Below are positions 40,267-49,038 of a stretch of 49,038 nucleotides of DNA, piece by piece. The position numbers and the translations under genes are program-made. Origin of the DNA: an uncultured Corynebacterium sp. (GTDB taxonomy: Bacteria; Actinomycetota; Actinomycetes; Mycobacteriales; Mycobacteriaceae); NCBI RefSeq assembly GCF_945649885.1, contig NZ_CALZFS010000004.1, forward strand, positions 1 through 49,038, in the 5' to 3' direction. Under the pieces are notes generated by a model that was not told the DNA's origin, did no database searches, and saw only the letters and a program-made list of their open reading frames with translations. The number at the start of each line of letters is the position of its first letter. Position 1 is the stretch's first letter.

Positions 40267-42063
40267 GTGTTTAGAAAGCACACGCATGGAAAAAGACATG
40301 ACCGGGAAAATGAACTAAGCGGTAGCCACAAACATACCGCTCGGTTTAGCAAGGTGTCAGGAGTGGTGGCTGCCACAGTCGCCAACCTGGCACTATTAGC
40401 AGGATGCACAGCAAGCCCGGCAGAGGGAAACGGCGAGGGCGGACACAACAACCTCACCTATCTCGAACCAGGCTTCTTTGCCACCCTTTACCCTCCATCA
40501 GCAGGCTTCTATCCCAACGGCGCCGTGGTCAACAACATCACCGACCGCCTGCTTTACCAGGACCCGGAAACCCTGGAACTCAAACCCTGGATCGCCACCG
40601 AACTGCCTGAGATCAATGAGGACGCCACGCAGTTCACCTTCACCATCCGCACCGATGTTACCTACTCCGACGGCACCCCCATGACCGCAGAGAACATCGT
40701 CAAGAACTTCGACCTCTACGGCAAAGGCGACCCCGACCGCCGCCTGACCACCTCAGAGCAGATCACCAGTTATGACCGCGGTGAAGTCATCGATGACAAC
40801 ACCATCCGCTTCCACTTCAACGAACCTGCACCCGGATTCGCCCAGGCCACCAGCTCCTTCAACGCAGGTCTCTACTCCGATGCCACCCTGGACTTCACCA
40901 CCGAGGACTTCGCGCCGGGCAATGCCGTCAACATCATCGGCTCCGGCCCCTTTGTCATCACCGATGAAATCCTGGGCACCAACCTCACCCTCACGGCACG
41001 TGAGGATTATGACTGGGCGCCACCATCACGTGAGCATCAGGGACCTGCCAAGCTGGATTCCATTGACTATGTCCTGGCGGCAGAGGAATCCGTGCGCACC
41101 GGCGCGCTGGTATCCGGCCAGGCTGACATGGCCCGCCAGATTGAAGCCCCCGTTGAGGCACACCTTCAGAACCAAGGCTTGAACATTGTCTGGAACTCCA
41201 CCAGTGGTGTGAACAACGGCTATTTCTTCCGCTTCAAGCACCCACTCCTGCAGGACATCAGGGTGCGCCAGGCACTCATCCACGGGGTGGACCGCGAAAC
41301 CATCATGGATGTCCTGTTCAGTCCCTCCTACAAACTGGCCACCTCATCCTTGGCCTCCAATGCTCTGGGGTACAAGGAACAGGAGGGCGCCTATGACTAT
41401 GACCAGGACGAAGCACAGCGTCTCCTCGATGAGGCCGGCTGGGTTATGGGACCTGATGGCTGGCGGGAAAAGGACGGAGAGATCCTCGAACTGACCTTTA
41501 ACGAGGCCGTCCCACAGCCACGCTCCCGTGAAGTGACCACCATGGTGCAGGACCAGCTCTCCGCTATCGGTGTCAAGGTCAACATCAATCCCGGTGATCA
41601 CGCCACCCAGACCGCAGACTCCCTGGACATCAACAAGATCCAGGTGCGCCACTCCATGGTGGGACGTGCCGATTATGACGTGCTGAAGTCCAAGTTCTAC
41701 TCCAGCAACCGCAATGCACTGCTCAACTTCACCGAAGAAGAGGGCCAGGAGGACATCGGTGATCCCAAGCTGGAGGAACTGCTCTTCGCCATCGCCTCCA
41801 GCGCGAAGGAAGAAGACCGCGCGGCAGCATCAGCTGCAGCCCAGGACTACATCACCGAGATGGCCTATGTCCTGCCCCTGTTTGAAGAACCCGTGGTCTA
41901 CGGTCTCCAACCCCATGTCAAGGGCTTCGCCCCGGAGGTCATCGGACGCCCAGACTTCTATGAAACCTATCTGGACTTCACTGAAGAGACTGCGAAGGAC
42001 GACACCTCTGATGACGCTGCCGCTGGCGTTGAGGAAGAAGCAACACGAGAGAAGGAGGACTAA
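40267..42063 (+). CDS. Peptide-type ABC transporter, substrate-binding lipoprotein
   Basis: 598 residues from GTG with AAGGGG upstream. A long basic n-region of about 29 residues precedes the hydrophobic stretch and lipobox LLAGC (Cys47). The mature part is a family-5 (dipeptide/nickel type) binding protein: LKPWIATELPEIN, VTYSDGTPMTAENIVKNFDLY, NIIGSGPFVI and VRQALIHGVDRETI. The acidic C-terminal tail is rich in Asp, Glu and Ala. It captures the substrate outside the membrane. It resembles the KPN_01854 group of binding proteins that co-occur with CMD/AhpD proteins, as far as I recall. Its stop abuts the next start. Confidence 0.9.
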   Translation: MFRKHTHGKRHDRENELSGSHKHTARFSKVSGVVAATVANLALLAGCTASPAEGNGEGGHNNLTYLEPGFFATLYPPSAGFYPNGAVVNNITDRLLYQDPETLELKPWIATELPEINEDATQFTFTIRTDVTYSDGTPMTAENIVKNFDLYGKGDPDRRLTTSEQITSYDRGEVIDDNTIRFHFNEPAPGFAQATSSFNAGLYSDATLDFTTEDFAPGNAVNIIGSGPFVITDEILGTNLTLTAREDYDWAPPSREHQGPAKLDSIDYVLAAEESVRTGALVSGQADMARQIEAPVEAHLQNQGLNIVWNSTSGVNNGYFFRFKHPLLQDIRVRQALIHGVDRETIMDVLFSPSYKLATSSLASNALGYKEQEGAYDYDQDEAQRLLDEAGWVMGPDGWREKDGEILELTFNEAVPQPRSREVTTMVQDQLSAIGVKVNINPGDHATQTADSLDINKIQVRHSMVGRADYDVLKSKFYSSNRNALLNFTEEEGQEDIGDPKLEELLFAIASSAKEEDRAAASAAAQDYITEMAYVLPLFEEPVVYGLQPHVKGFAPEVIGRPDFYETYLDFTEETAKDDTSDDAAAGVEEEATREKED

Positions 42064-43005
42064 ATGACCACCGCACAGATTCTGCGTCGTATCGGCCAGG
42101 CGGTCGTGGTGCTGCTGGTCACCTTCGTGCTGGCCTTCATCCTGCTGTCCGCACTACCTGGTGACGCCATCACCGCACGCTATGCCAGCCCAGATCTGGG
42201 ACTCTCACCCAGCCAGATCCAGGAGATCCGTGAATCCTACGGAGCTGATGAATCCCTGATCAGCCAGTTCTTCCTCTCCCTGGGAGGATTCCTCACCGGA
42301 GACTTCGGCTACTCGGTCCAGTACGGCACCTCAGTGTCCACGATGATCGCGGAAGCCTTCCCCGGCACCCTGCTCCTGGCAGTGCTGGCCTTTGCCCTGG
42401 CAGTGATCTTGGCACTGGGTATCTCCATCCTGGCCACCCTGGACCGCTTCGCTTGGATCCGCACCATCTTCAACTCCCTGCCACCACTGTTCATCTCCCT
42501 GCCCAGCTTCTGGCTCGGCATCATGCTGATCCAGGTGGTCTCCTTCCGCCTGGGATGGGTCCCAGTGATCGGCGCATCCACCGCACAGGGACTGATCCTG
42601 CCCACCATCACCCTGTCCATCCCGATCGCAGCACCCCTGGCGCAGGTCCTCATCCGCTCCATTGAAGAGGTGAAGAACCAGCCGTTTGTGGCTGCTGTCC
42701 GAGCACGTGGTGCCAGCGAGATGTGGATCTTCTTCCGCAACATCATGCGCAATGCGCTCCTGCCCACCCTGACCATGGCAGGCATCCTCTTCGGTGAACT
42801 CGTCGGTGGTGCCGTGGTCACGGAAACCGTCTTCGGCCGCGCCGGTATCGGCGCCATGACGGTCAATGCCGTGGCTAACCGCGATACCCCGGTCATGTTG
42901 GCCATAGTGGTTATCGCCGCTGCCATCTACGTCCTGATCAACCTCATCGTGGACCTGCTCTACCCGGTCCTTGATGCTCGTCTGCGTCGCAGGGAAAGGG
43001 CATAA
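42064..43005 (+). CDS. Peptide-type ABC transporter permease 1 (DppB-like)
   Basis: 313 residues, six membrane segments. The start ATG directly follows the stop of the binding-protein gene. The N-terminus QILRRIGQAVVVLLVTFVLA is typical of DppB/OppB, and the EAA loop is present as VAAVRARGASEMWIFFRNIMR. It forms the transmembrane channel with the next gene. Translation is coupled to the upstream gene. Confidence 0.92.
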   Translation: MTTAQILRRIGQAVVVLLVTFVLAFILLSALPGDAITARYASPDLGLSPSQIQEIRESYGADESLISQFFLSLGGFLTGDFGYSVQYGTSVSTMIAEAFPGTLLLAVLAFALAVILALGISILATLDRFAWIRTIFNSLPPLFISLPSFWLGIMLIQVVSFRLGWVPVIGASTAQGLILPTITLSIPIAAPLAQVLIRSIEEVKNQPFVAAVRARGASEMWIFFRNIMRNALLPTLTMAGILFGELVGGAVVTETVFGRAGIGAMTVNAVANRDTPVMLAIVVIAAAIYVLINLIVDLLYPVLDARLRRRERA

Positions 43006-43010
43006 CCCAT

Positions 43011-43892
43011 ATGTCTAACGCACAGATTCCCAAGAAACCGAAATTTGGCAATCAGCGCACCGGCGCTGTGGACCCGGGACGAAAGCGCCGTCACACCACC
43101 AATCCCTGGACCACTCCCGGCGCGATCATCTCCGTGATTGTTCTGGCTGTGGCGGTGCTGATGGCACTGGTGCCGGCACTGTTCACCAATAATGATCCCT
43201 TCAACTCCCAGACCACGGCCTTGTTGGAGCCCAGTGGTGAGCACTGGTTCGGTACGGATTCCGTGGGCCGTGATCTTTATGCCCGTGTGGTTTATGGTGC
43301 CCGTGAAACACTGCTGGGTGCCCTGATTGCGGTGCTGGTGGGGCTGGTGGTGGGCACCCTGATCGGTTTGCTCGCCGGTTCCCAACGTGGCTGGGTGGAT
43401 ACCCTGCTCATGCGTTTTGTGGATGTGTTGCTGTCCATCCCGGCGCTGTTGCTGTCACTGTCGGTGATCATCCTGCTGGGTTATGGAACGATGAATGCGG
43501 CGATTGCGGTGGGTGTGACTTCGGTGGCCACCTTTGCGCGCCTGGCACGTTCCCAGGTGATGACTGTTGCCGGTTCTGATTTCGTGGAGGCTGCCTATGG
43601 TTCGGGTGGCACTCAGGCGCAGGTGTTGTTCCGTCACATCCTGCCCAACTCCTTGACCCCGGTGATGGCGCTTGCCGCTCTGCAGTTTGGCTCCGCGATT
43701 TTGCAGTTGTCGATCCTGGGATTCCTGGGTTATGGTGCGCCGCCTCCGACCCCGGAGTGGGGCCTGCTGATCTCTGATGCCCGTGACTACATGGCTACCT
43801 CCTGGTGGCTGACCGTCCTGCCTGGTCTGGTCATCATCGCCGTTGTGTTGTCTGCGAATTACCTCAGCCGCATCATTCGAAAGGAGGCTTAA
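43011..43892 (+). CDS. Peptide-type ABC transporter permease 2 (DppC-like)
   Basis: 293 residues with a cytosolic lead of about 40 residues, then six membrane segments. The DppC hallmark HWFGTDSVGRDLYARVVYGAR is present and the EAA loop reads VEAAYGSGGTQAQVLFRHILPN. It starts 5 nt after the first permease. It pairs with DppB-like permease 1 and the fused ATPase downstream. Confidence 0.92.
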   Translation: MSNAQIPKKPKFGNQRTGAVDPGRKRRHTTNPWTTPGAIISVIVLAVAVLMALVPALFTNNDPFNSQTTALLEPSGEHWFGTDSVGRDLYARVVYGARETLLGALIAVLVGLVVGTLIGLLAGSQRGWVDTLLMRFVDVLLSIPALLLSLSVIILLGYGTMNAAIAVGVTSVATFARLARSQVMTVAGSDFVEAAYGSGGTQAQVLFRHILPNSLTPVMALAALQFGSAILQLSILGFLGYGAPPPTPEWGLLISDARDYMATSWWLTVLPGLVIIAVVLSANYLSRIIRKEA

Positions 43893-43897
43893 GAGTC

Positions 43898-45595
43898 ATG
43901 AGTACCCCTGCATCACATTCCTCTGCTCGAAACGCCCAGGCTGGCACTGCCGCCAAGCAACCCCTGTTGGAGATCAATGACTTGGTGGTGTCCTATGGCA
44001 CGGCCAAGGGGCTGGTTCATGCTGTGAACAATGTCAGTCTCCAGGTGCATCCGGGCCAGATCACCGCGATCGTGGGTGAGTCCGGTTCCGGTAAATCCAC
44101 CACTGCACAAGCGGTGATTGGGTTGTTGGCGGACAATGCTGCGATTGACTCCGGTGAGATCACCTTCAATGGCCAGTCCCTGGTGGGGCTGAAGCCACGT
44201 GAGTGGAAGCAGCTCCGTGGCACCAGGATCGGTCTGATTCCCCAGGATCCCAACAATTCCCTGAACCCGGTGAAAACCATTGGCGCCTCAGTGGGAGAGG
44301 GGCTGGCCATCCACCGTCGTGGCACGGCGGAGACCCGGAAGAAGCGGGTCATTGAACTGCTGGACCGGGTGGGCATTGACAACCCTGAAGTCCGTTATGA
44401 GCAGTACCCGCATGAGCTCTCAGGTGGGATGAAACAGCGTGCACTCATCGCCGCTGCCATCGCCCTGGAACCAGAACTGATCATTGCTGATGAACCCACC
44501 TCCGCCCTGGATGTGACCGTTCAGAAGATCATCCTTGACCTTCTGGAAGAGATGCAGGAGGAGCTCGGCCTGGGCATCCTCTTCATCACCCATGACCTGG
44601 CTGTGGCCGGTGACCGCGCGGATCAGATCGTGGTCATGCAAAAAGGTGAGGTCCGGGAAAGTGGTCATGCTGCCTCCGTGCTGACTGACCCACAGGATGC
44701 CTACTCCCGTCAGCTTCTGGCGGACGCACCGTCCTTGGCCATCGGTGGGGTTCCGGCGCGCATCCCCGCGGTGGATCCGGGGGAAGCCAAGGCCAAGGGC
44801 CCACTGTTGGTGGTGGATAATTTTCTTAAGGAATATCAGCGGGGCAAGGACGATGTCTTTGTCGCCGTGGACAATGTCTCTTTCGAGGTGTTTCCCGGCA
44901 CCACCCATGCGGTGGTGGGGGAGTCCGGTTCGGGTAAGACCACCATCGGTCGTGCCATCTCGGCGTTCAACACCCCGACCTCGGGTTCCATCACGGTGGC
45001 GGGTCAGGAGATCACCACGCTGAACAAGTCGCAGCAGCGTGAGCTGCGTCGTGAGGTTCAGCTGGTCTATCAGAACCCCTATTCCTCCCTGGATCCACGG
45101 CAGACCATCGGCACCACCATCGGTGAACCGCTGCGTAATTTCACCAACTTGTCCAAGCAGGAGATCTCCCGCAAGGTTGTGGAGTATCTGGATCTGGTGG
45201 CACTGGACCCACAGATGGCGTCACGACGTCCCCGTGAGCTGTCTGGTGGTCAGCGTCAGCGTGTGGCAATCGCACGCGCCATGATCTTAGAACCTGAGCT
45301 CGTGGTCTTCGATGAGGCTGTCTCCGCACTGGATGTGACGGTCCAGGCGCAGATCCTGCGGCTGCTGGATGAACTCCAGCGCGAGCTCGGCCTGACCTAT
45401 GTGTTCATTTCCCATGACCTCGCGGTGGTGCGTGAGATCTCGGACACGGTGTCGGTGTTGAGCCGGGGCCAGCAGGTCGAACATGGCCGCACCGCCGATG
45501 TTTTCAACAACCCTCAGTCCGATTTCACCCGCCAGCTCATCGACGCGATCCCCGGATCGCGCTACCGTGGTGGCGACCTCAATTTAGGCCTCTAG
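43898..45595 (+). CDS. Peptide-type ABC transporter, fused double ATPase (DppD-DppF)
   Basis: 565 residues from ATG 43898 with AAGGAGG 10 nt upstream; the frame extends to 43805 inside the permease gene. It contains two complete nucleotide-binding domains. Walker A GESGSGKST occurs at 60-68 and GESGSGKTT in the second half; the signatures are LSGGMKQRALIA and LSGGQRQRVAIA; Walker B forms are LIIADEPTSALDVT and LVVFDEAVSALDVT. The second Walker B reads DEA rather than DEP. It energises uptake through the two permeases. Confidence 0.93.
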   Translation: MSTPASHSSARNAQAGTAAKQPLLEINDLVVSYGTAKGLVHAVNNVSLQVHPGQITAIVGESGSGKSTTAQAVIGLLADNAAIDSGEITFNGQSLVGLKPREWKQLRGTRIGLIPQDPNNSLNPVKTIGASVGEGLAIHRRGTAETRKKRVIELLDRVGIDNPEVRYEQYPHELSGGMKQRALIAAAIALEPELIIADEPTSALDVTVQKIILDLLEEMQEELGLGILFITHDLAVAGDRADQIVVMQKGEVRESGHAASVLTDPQDAYSRQLLADAPSLAIGGVPARIPAVDPGEAKAKGPLLVVDNFLKEYQRGKDDVFVAVDNVSFEVFPGTTHAVVGESGSGKTTIGRAISAFNTPTSGSITVAGQEITTLNKSQQRELRREVQLVYQNPYSSLDPRQTIGTTIGEPLRNFTNLSKQEISRKVVEYLDLVALDPQMASRRPRELSGGQRQRVAIARAMILEPELVVFDEAVSALDVTVQAQILRLLDELQRELGLTYVFISHDLAVVREISDTVSVLSRGQQVEHGRTADVFNNPQSDFTRQLIDAIPGSRYRGGDLNLGL

Positions 45596-45618
45596 GGCCC
45601 CGAACAGGAGAGATTCAA

Positions 45619-46863
45619 GTGGCAGATATTATCGATATGCTCGTCGGCGTTGACCTTCCCGAACTCCGTGACAATCGTCCCCAGGCACGCGACAATGCAC
45701 AGAAGAGCTTCGAAGCACTTTTAGAGCCGATCAACCCGGGTACCTTCAGCTTCGGTGAGCGTTATGCCGTGGCCACCTACGTGGCAGGCCTCCACCGCTT
45801 TGAACCTGCGGTGGACCTCTACCAGGACCTGCTTCTCGACGACGCACCCACCACCCTGGCGTTGGCCGTCGCTGATGCCATCGACGCCACCGTCTCCGCC
45901 GGCCCCTATGGCACCTACCGTGAAAGCGGTCTGGCGGGGGAGTCGGAGCCGGGAGCGTCGGTACGCAATGACGCCGCCCGCCTGGGTGAGCGTCTGGCTG
46001 CGGCCTTCGACTACGCCCACCTGCTGGTTTTCCATCCCCGTGATTCCCGCCCTGAGGTTCTGGGACGCCTGTCTGCAGCGGGCTGGAGTGCGGATGACAC
46101 CGTATCCCTGTCCCAGCTGATCAGCTTCCTCACCTTCCAGCTCCGTGTCGCCTATGGTCTACGCACCCTCAACGGTGAAGATATCCAGGCTCAGGACGTA
46201 CAGCGTCTGGATGCCCCGGAGGTGGAGTGGACCTTGTCTGATCGTGGTTTCCCCATCACCACCTACGGTGAGCTCAACCGCCCGGATGTCTTTGTCAATC
46301 ATGCCCTTGGCTGGAAGTCCTGGGTGGAGCCTGTGGCCAAGGCTGATCTTGATGAGGAGCAGATGGATTCCCTCATCAAGCCGGAACGTGCAGACATGCC
46401 CTACTTCCGTCTCCTGGCCCGTGATCCACAGGCACTGAAGGCCCGCACCCTGACCGACCTGGATATCTTCTACAACACCGAAGGTGAGGGCATGGGCAGG
46501 GCGGAGCGTGAAATCGCCGCCACCGTGACCTCCCGCTACAACGGCTGCGTCTACTGTGCCTCCGTGCACGCAGGACGCTCCGTCGAGGAGGCCCCAGAGC
46601 GTCTGGACCACGTCAATGCACTCATCAATGAGGGGGTGGATGCTGACCTCGGCTCTGAGCAGTGGAATGTCATCCGGGATGCCTCCCGTGCCCTGACCAG
46701 TACGCCGATGGCCTTCAACCAGGGCTGCATCAAGAAGTTGCGTGGCGTTGGTTTCAGCGATCTGCAGATCGTGGACATGATCAACTCCGTGGCGTTTTTC
46801 AACTGGGCCAACCGCCTCATGCTCTCCCTCGGGGAGCCGGAAGTGCCTAAGCGTTTCCTCTAG
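45619..46863 (+). CDS. Fused CMD/AhpD-type alkylhydroperoxidase-like protein
   Basis: 414 residues, 23 nt after the ATPase gene. Two AhpD/CMD-like halves. The N-terminal ~200 residues (FGERYAVATYVAGLHRF) lack a Cys pair. The C-terminal ~200 carry the redox motif NGCVYCASVH with Cys310, Cys313 and His317. As I recall, separate proteins of the Avi_7170 (CMD) and Avi_7169 (peroxidase) types are encoded beside peptide ABC transporters in other bacteria; here they seem fused. Chemistry may be peroxide reduction or protection of an oxygenase product; the true reaction is unknown. Confidence 0.82.
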   Translation: MADIIDMLVGVDLPELRDNRPQARDNAQKSFEALLEPINPGTFSFGERYAVATYVAGLHRFEPAVDLYQDLLLDDAPTTLALAVADAIDATVSAGPYGTYRESGLAGESEPGASVRNDAARLGERLAAAFDYAHLLVFHPRDSRPEVLGRLSAAGWSADDTVSLSQLISFLTFQLRVAYGLRTLNGEDIQAQDVQRLDAPEVEWTLSDRGFPITTYGELNRPDVFVNHALGWKSWVEPVAKADLDEEQMDSLIKPERADMPYFRLLARDPQALKARTLTDLDIFYNTEGEGMGRAEREIAATVTSRYNGCVYCASVHAGRSVEEAPERLDHVNALINEGVDADLGSEQWNVIRDASRALTSTPMAFNQGCIKKLRGVGFSDLQIVDMINSVAFFNWANRLMLSLGEPEVPKRFL

Positions 46864-47128
46864 GCGTTCATCTGCCACTGACCTTTCTCCCTCCCCCCCC
46901 TGCGAAGGGCACATGTGATGTGTGTCTTTCCAGGGGGTGTTTCGTCTCTTCTCTAAGACATTGGATCCAGGGAGTCGATGGTGTTGTGTTTTTGATTCCC
47001 ACCCCTTGATTGGGGTGAATATTGTTGGAACCTGCCCTTCTCACCTGCGGTTTCCCGCAACCTATGGACAAGTGTCTAGTCATTGTATTTGAATGTGTTC
47101 CACAGCACAGGAAGCACTTGGAGGGTAT
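46864..47128. other. Intergenic region between the AhpD-like gene and the SDR
   Basis: No gene. It contains an 8-C run at 46893-46900 and two perfect small hairpins: CACCCC-TTGATT-GGGGTG (47000-47017) and TGCGG-TTTC-CCGCA (47046-47059). A GTCTA half-site at 47074-47078 with a poor left half is a weak McbR-like candidate. A new promoter for the SDR is likely here. Confidence 0.5.
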
Positions 47129-47959
47129 ATGGTTCACAATAACGTCGGTTCACTTGAAGGCAGGGTCGCTCTGGTCACCGGTGCCGGATCCGGAATGGGT
47201 CTGGCAACTGTGAAGGCATTCGTGGAGCAGGGCGCCTATGTCTATGCACTGGATATATCCCAGGAGAACCTGGAACGCGAACTGGGATCTGAAGATCAGG
47301 TCACCGTCATCGCCGCGGACATCTCTGACTCGAAGGCTGTCAACGCTGCTTTTGACCAGGTCCGCGAAAACCACGGAAAGCTCCATGCACTGGTCAACGC
47401 CGCCGGTGTCAGCGTGCCCAACCGTCGTGCCGTCGAATGGGTCGACGATATCAACCACCGTATGGTCACTGCGATGAAGAAGGGTGAGCCCTTCGCACCG
47501 GAATTCCTCACGGAGATCCCAGATGAGGACTTTGACCGCGTCATGCAGATCAACCTCTACGGAACCTTCTACACCACCCGCGCTGCAGTCCCACTGCTCA
47601 AGGCGGCAGGTGGTGGAGCGATCACCAACTTCGCCTCTGTTGCAGGCCTGGTCGCACTGCTGATGCCGGCCTACTACCCGGCATCCAAGGCCGCCGTGGT
47701 CGGTATGACCCGCTCCAACGCCGGAGAACTCGCACCTTTCAACATCCGCGTCAACGCACTGGCCCCGGCCGGTATCAACACCGCCATGATGAACCAGTCC
47801 GGTGAGGACCACGTCCAGGCACTGCTCTCCCTGCAGCCCCTCAAGCGTCTGGCGGAACCCGAGGAGGTCGCCCAGACCCTCGTGTTCCTCTCCTCCGACG
47901 CCGGCGCCCACTACACCGGCCAGGTCTTCTCCCCGTCCGTCGTAGCGTACCTCACCTAG
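47129..47959 (+). CDS. Short-chain dehydrogenase/reductase
   Basis: 276 residues from ATG 47129; GGAG ends 5 nt upstream, and the frame extends to 47093 without support. SDR signatures: TGAGSGMG, VNAAGVSVPNRR, NFASVAGLVAL and the catalytic YYPASKAAVVG (Tyr, Lys). An insertion of about 25 residues between the NAAG motif and the central helices (EWVDDINHRMVTAMKKGE) is longer than usual and may shape the substrate pocket. NAD(P)-dependent oxidation of an alcohol or reduction of a ketone is likely. It precedes the serine hydrolase by 48 nt and the two look co-transcribed. Confidence 0.88.
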   Translation: MVHNNVGSLEGRVALVTGAGSGMGLATVKAFVEQGAYVYALDISQENLERELGSEDQVTVIAADISDSKAVNAAFDQVRENHGKLHALVNAAGVSVPNRRAVEWVDDINHRMVTAMKKGEPFAPEFLTEIPDEDFDRVMQINLYGTFYTTRAAVPLLKAAGGGAITNFASVAGLVALLMPAYYPASKAAVVGMTRSNAGELAPFNIRVNALAPAGINTAMMNQSGEDHVQALLSLQPLKRLAEPEEVAQTLVFLSSDAGAHYTGQVFSPSVVAYLT

Positions 47960-48007
47960 AAACACTCACCACAAAACATCTTCAACCCAAAGGAAACACA
48001 CACCACC

Positions 48008-49038
48008 ATGGCTTTGAACCCAGCACAGCTCAAGCGCATCGAAGAGACCATCCAGGCAGATATCGAGCGCGGCGATTACGACGGCGTCAACGTGATCATC
48101 GCCCAGCACGGTGAGATCGCACTCCAGGGAACTTACGGTTTCGCCGAGCGTGCCACCGAACGCCCTTCCCGACAGGATGACATCTACCGCGTCCTCTCCC
48201 TGTCCAAGGCATTCACCAATGCCCTGGCCTACCGTGCACTCGGTGAGGGCAAGCTCGCCCTGTCCACCCGTGTGGTCGAGGTTGTCCCGGAGTTCCTCGG
48301 TACCGATCCCTTCCGCATGATGCGCAAAGACAAGATCAACCTGTGGAACCTGCTCACCCACACCTCCGGCATGCCGGCTACCCCGAACCCGGGCATGCCC
48401 ATCCAGGATTGCGTGAAGCTCCCGGAGATCGCCACGGCCATCGGCACCGTTGATGTCATCCACGAGCCGGGCACCCAGGTCAACTACTCCCCAGCGATCA
48501 ACCACGCACTGATCGGTGAGATGGTCCGCCGCGCCTACGGTTACGACAGCTTCCAGGACATGGCCCGCGAGCTCATCTTCGAGCCACTGGGCATGAAGGA
48601 CACCGCCTTCGGCCTGTCCAAGGAGAACGAGGACCGCGCCGTCCCGATCAAGGCATATGTCCCGGACACCGGGTTCCTGCGCCCCGAGGACATCGAGGGC
48701 CTCAACGAGGTCATCACCGAAGAGGCTGAACTGCCCTGGGTCGGCGCCACCACCACCGTGGATGACGTGTTCAAGTTCGTCGAGATGCTGCGCCGCAAGG
48801 GCGAGGTCAATGGTGAGCAGCTCATCGGCAAGGCCATCATCGAGCAGGCCACCACCCTCCAGACCGGCGATATGATGAACGACCTCTACACCATGGTCAA
48901 CTCGGAAATGGGTTGGGCGGCACCGAAGGGCAACATCGGCCTCGGTGTCATCCTCTCCGGAACCGGCCCGGTCCCGAACTTCTTCGGACCGTTCACCTCC
49001 CCGAACGCCTTCGGCAACAACGGTGCCGGATCCACCCT
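48008..49038 (+). CDS. Beta-lactamase-family serine hydrolase (3' end outside window)
   Basis: Open from ATG 48008 to the window end, 343 codons, no stop. AAAGGAAA is upstream but 10-15 nt away. Class-C beta-lactamase/esterase fold: SxxK motif in RVLSLSKAFT (Ser64, Lys67), LLTHTSGMPATPNPG, and the YxN-type VNYSPAINHALIGE. No signal peptide, so cytosolic; this favours an esterase or peptidase role over antibiotic resistance. It shares a transcript with the SDR. In this context it may hydrolyse the compound imported by the ABC transporter. Confidence 0.88.
   Translation, partial: MALNPAQLKRIEETIQADIERGDYDGVNVIIAQHGEIALQGTYGFAERATERPSRQDDIYRVLSLSKAFTNALAYRALGEGKLALSTRVVEVVPEFLGTDPFRMMRKDKINLWNLLTHTSGMPATPNPGMPIQDCVKLPEIATAIGTVDVIHEPGTQVNYSPAINHALIGEMVRRAYGYDSFQDMARELIFEPLGMKDTAFGLSKENEDRAVPIKAYVPDTGFLRPEDIEGLNEVITEEAELPWVGATTTVDDVFKFVEMLRRKGEVNGEQLIGKAIIEQATTLQTGDMMNDLYTMVNSEMGWAAPKGNIGLGVILSGTGPVPNFFGPFTSPNAFGNNGAGST

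Noticed and set aside
1..49038. CRISPR arrays, insertion sequences, prophage
   Set aside because: No regularly spaced direct repeats, transposase or phage genes were seen; the HNH gene at the left edge is a chromosomal DUF222 type.

Overview
The window is chromosomal DNA of a mycolate-forming Corynebacterium, probably of the C. glutamicum / C. efficiens group. I base this on several sequence cues. A CmrA-type mycolate reductase sits beside orn. AcpS is next to a FasR-like regulator. metB resembles the C. glutamicum protein I remember. A GntR1/2-type operator lies at gntK, McbR-type operators lie at metB and at a peptide-ABC cluster, and many genes appear to have leaderless promoters. Base composition looks moderately GC-rich. 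No computation or database search was possible, so family names come from recognising motifs and gene order.

Layout. 1-5.9 kb: the tail of a DUF222/HNH nuclease gene, a 14-TM MFS exporter, acpS, fasR, bcp, a DUF3618 membrane protein, pncA and gntK. 5.9-10.2 kb: a hexuronate module on the minus strand (LacI regulator, uxaC, uxuB). 10.3-12.9 kb: a glutaminase-STAS fusion, a lipoprotein and TspO. 13 kb: two tRNA-Lys genes. 13.6-18.6 kb: envelope and housekeeping genes (L,D-transpeptidase, enterochelin-esterase-like hydrolase, orn, cmrA, a hydroxypyruvate-isomerase-like protein). 19-23.6 kb: tRNA-His and a complete lar set (larC facing larB, larE, larA) for the nickel-pincer cofactor and its racemase, with an unlisted 44-codon ORF overlapping the larA start. 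23.9-33.7 kb: tRNA-Arg, a CopD-CtaG fusion, a second SSB, ettA, a decayed MFS gene, a thioesterase, a conserved hypothetical, chrA, glbO and an orphan ABC ATPase. The order ettA-thioesterase-hypothetical-globin echoes the mycobacterial Rv2477c-Rv2470 order as I remember it. 33.7-36.6 kb: metB, a TetR regulator and an SDR.

The most interesting part is 36.6-49.0 kb. A class-III aminotransferase and a large FAD/NAD(P)-binding protein run left. A lipoprotein-binding-protein peptide ABC transporter (two permeases and a fused double ATPase), a double-domain AhpD/CMD protein, an SDR and a serine hydrolase (cut by the window end) run right. The divergent promoter carries two McbR-like half-palindromic sites, one against each promoter. 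Together with the McbR-like site at metB, this suggests an uptake and degradation route for a sulfur-containing amine or peptide-like compound. Its substrate and chemistry are, as far as I know, undescribed.

Regulation read from sequence: a GntR-type operator and an 11-G homopolymer before gntK; an operator-like palindrome abutting the leaderless -10 of the LacI gene; and a recurring TAnnnT-7 nt-start-codon arrangement at bcp, lacI, larC, copD-ctaG, glbO and the orphan ABC gene, consistent with extensive leaderless transcription.
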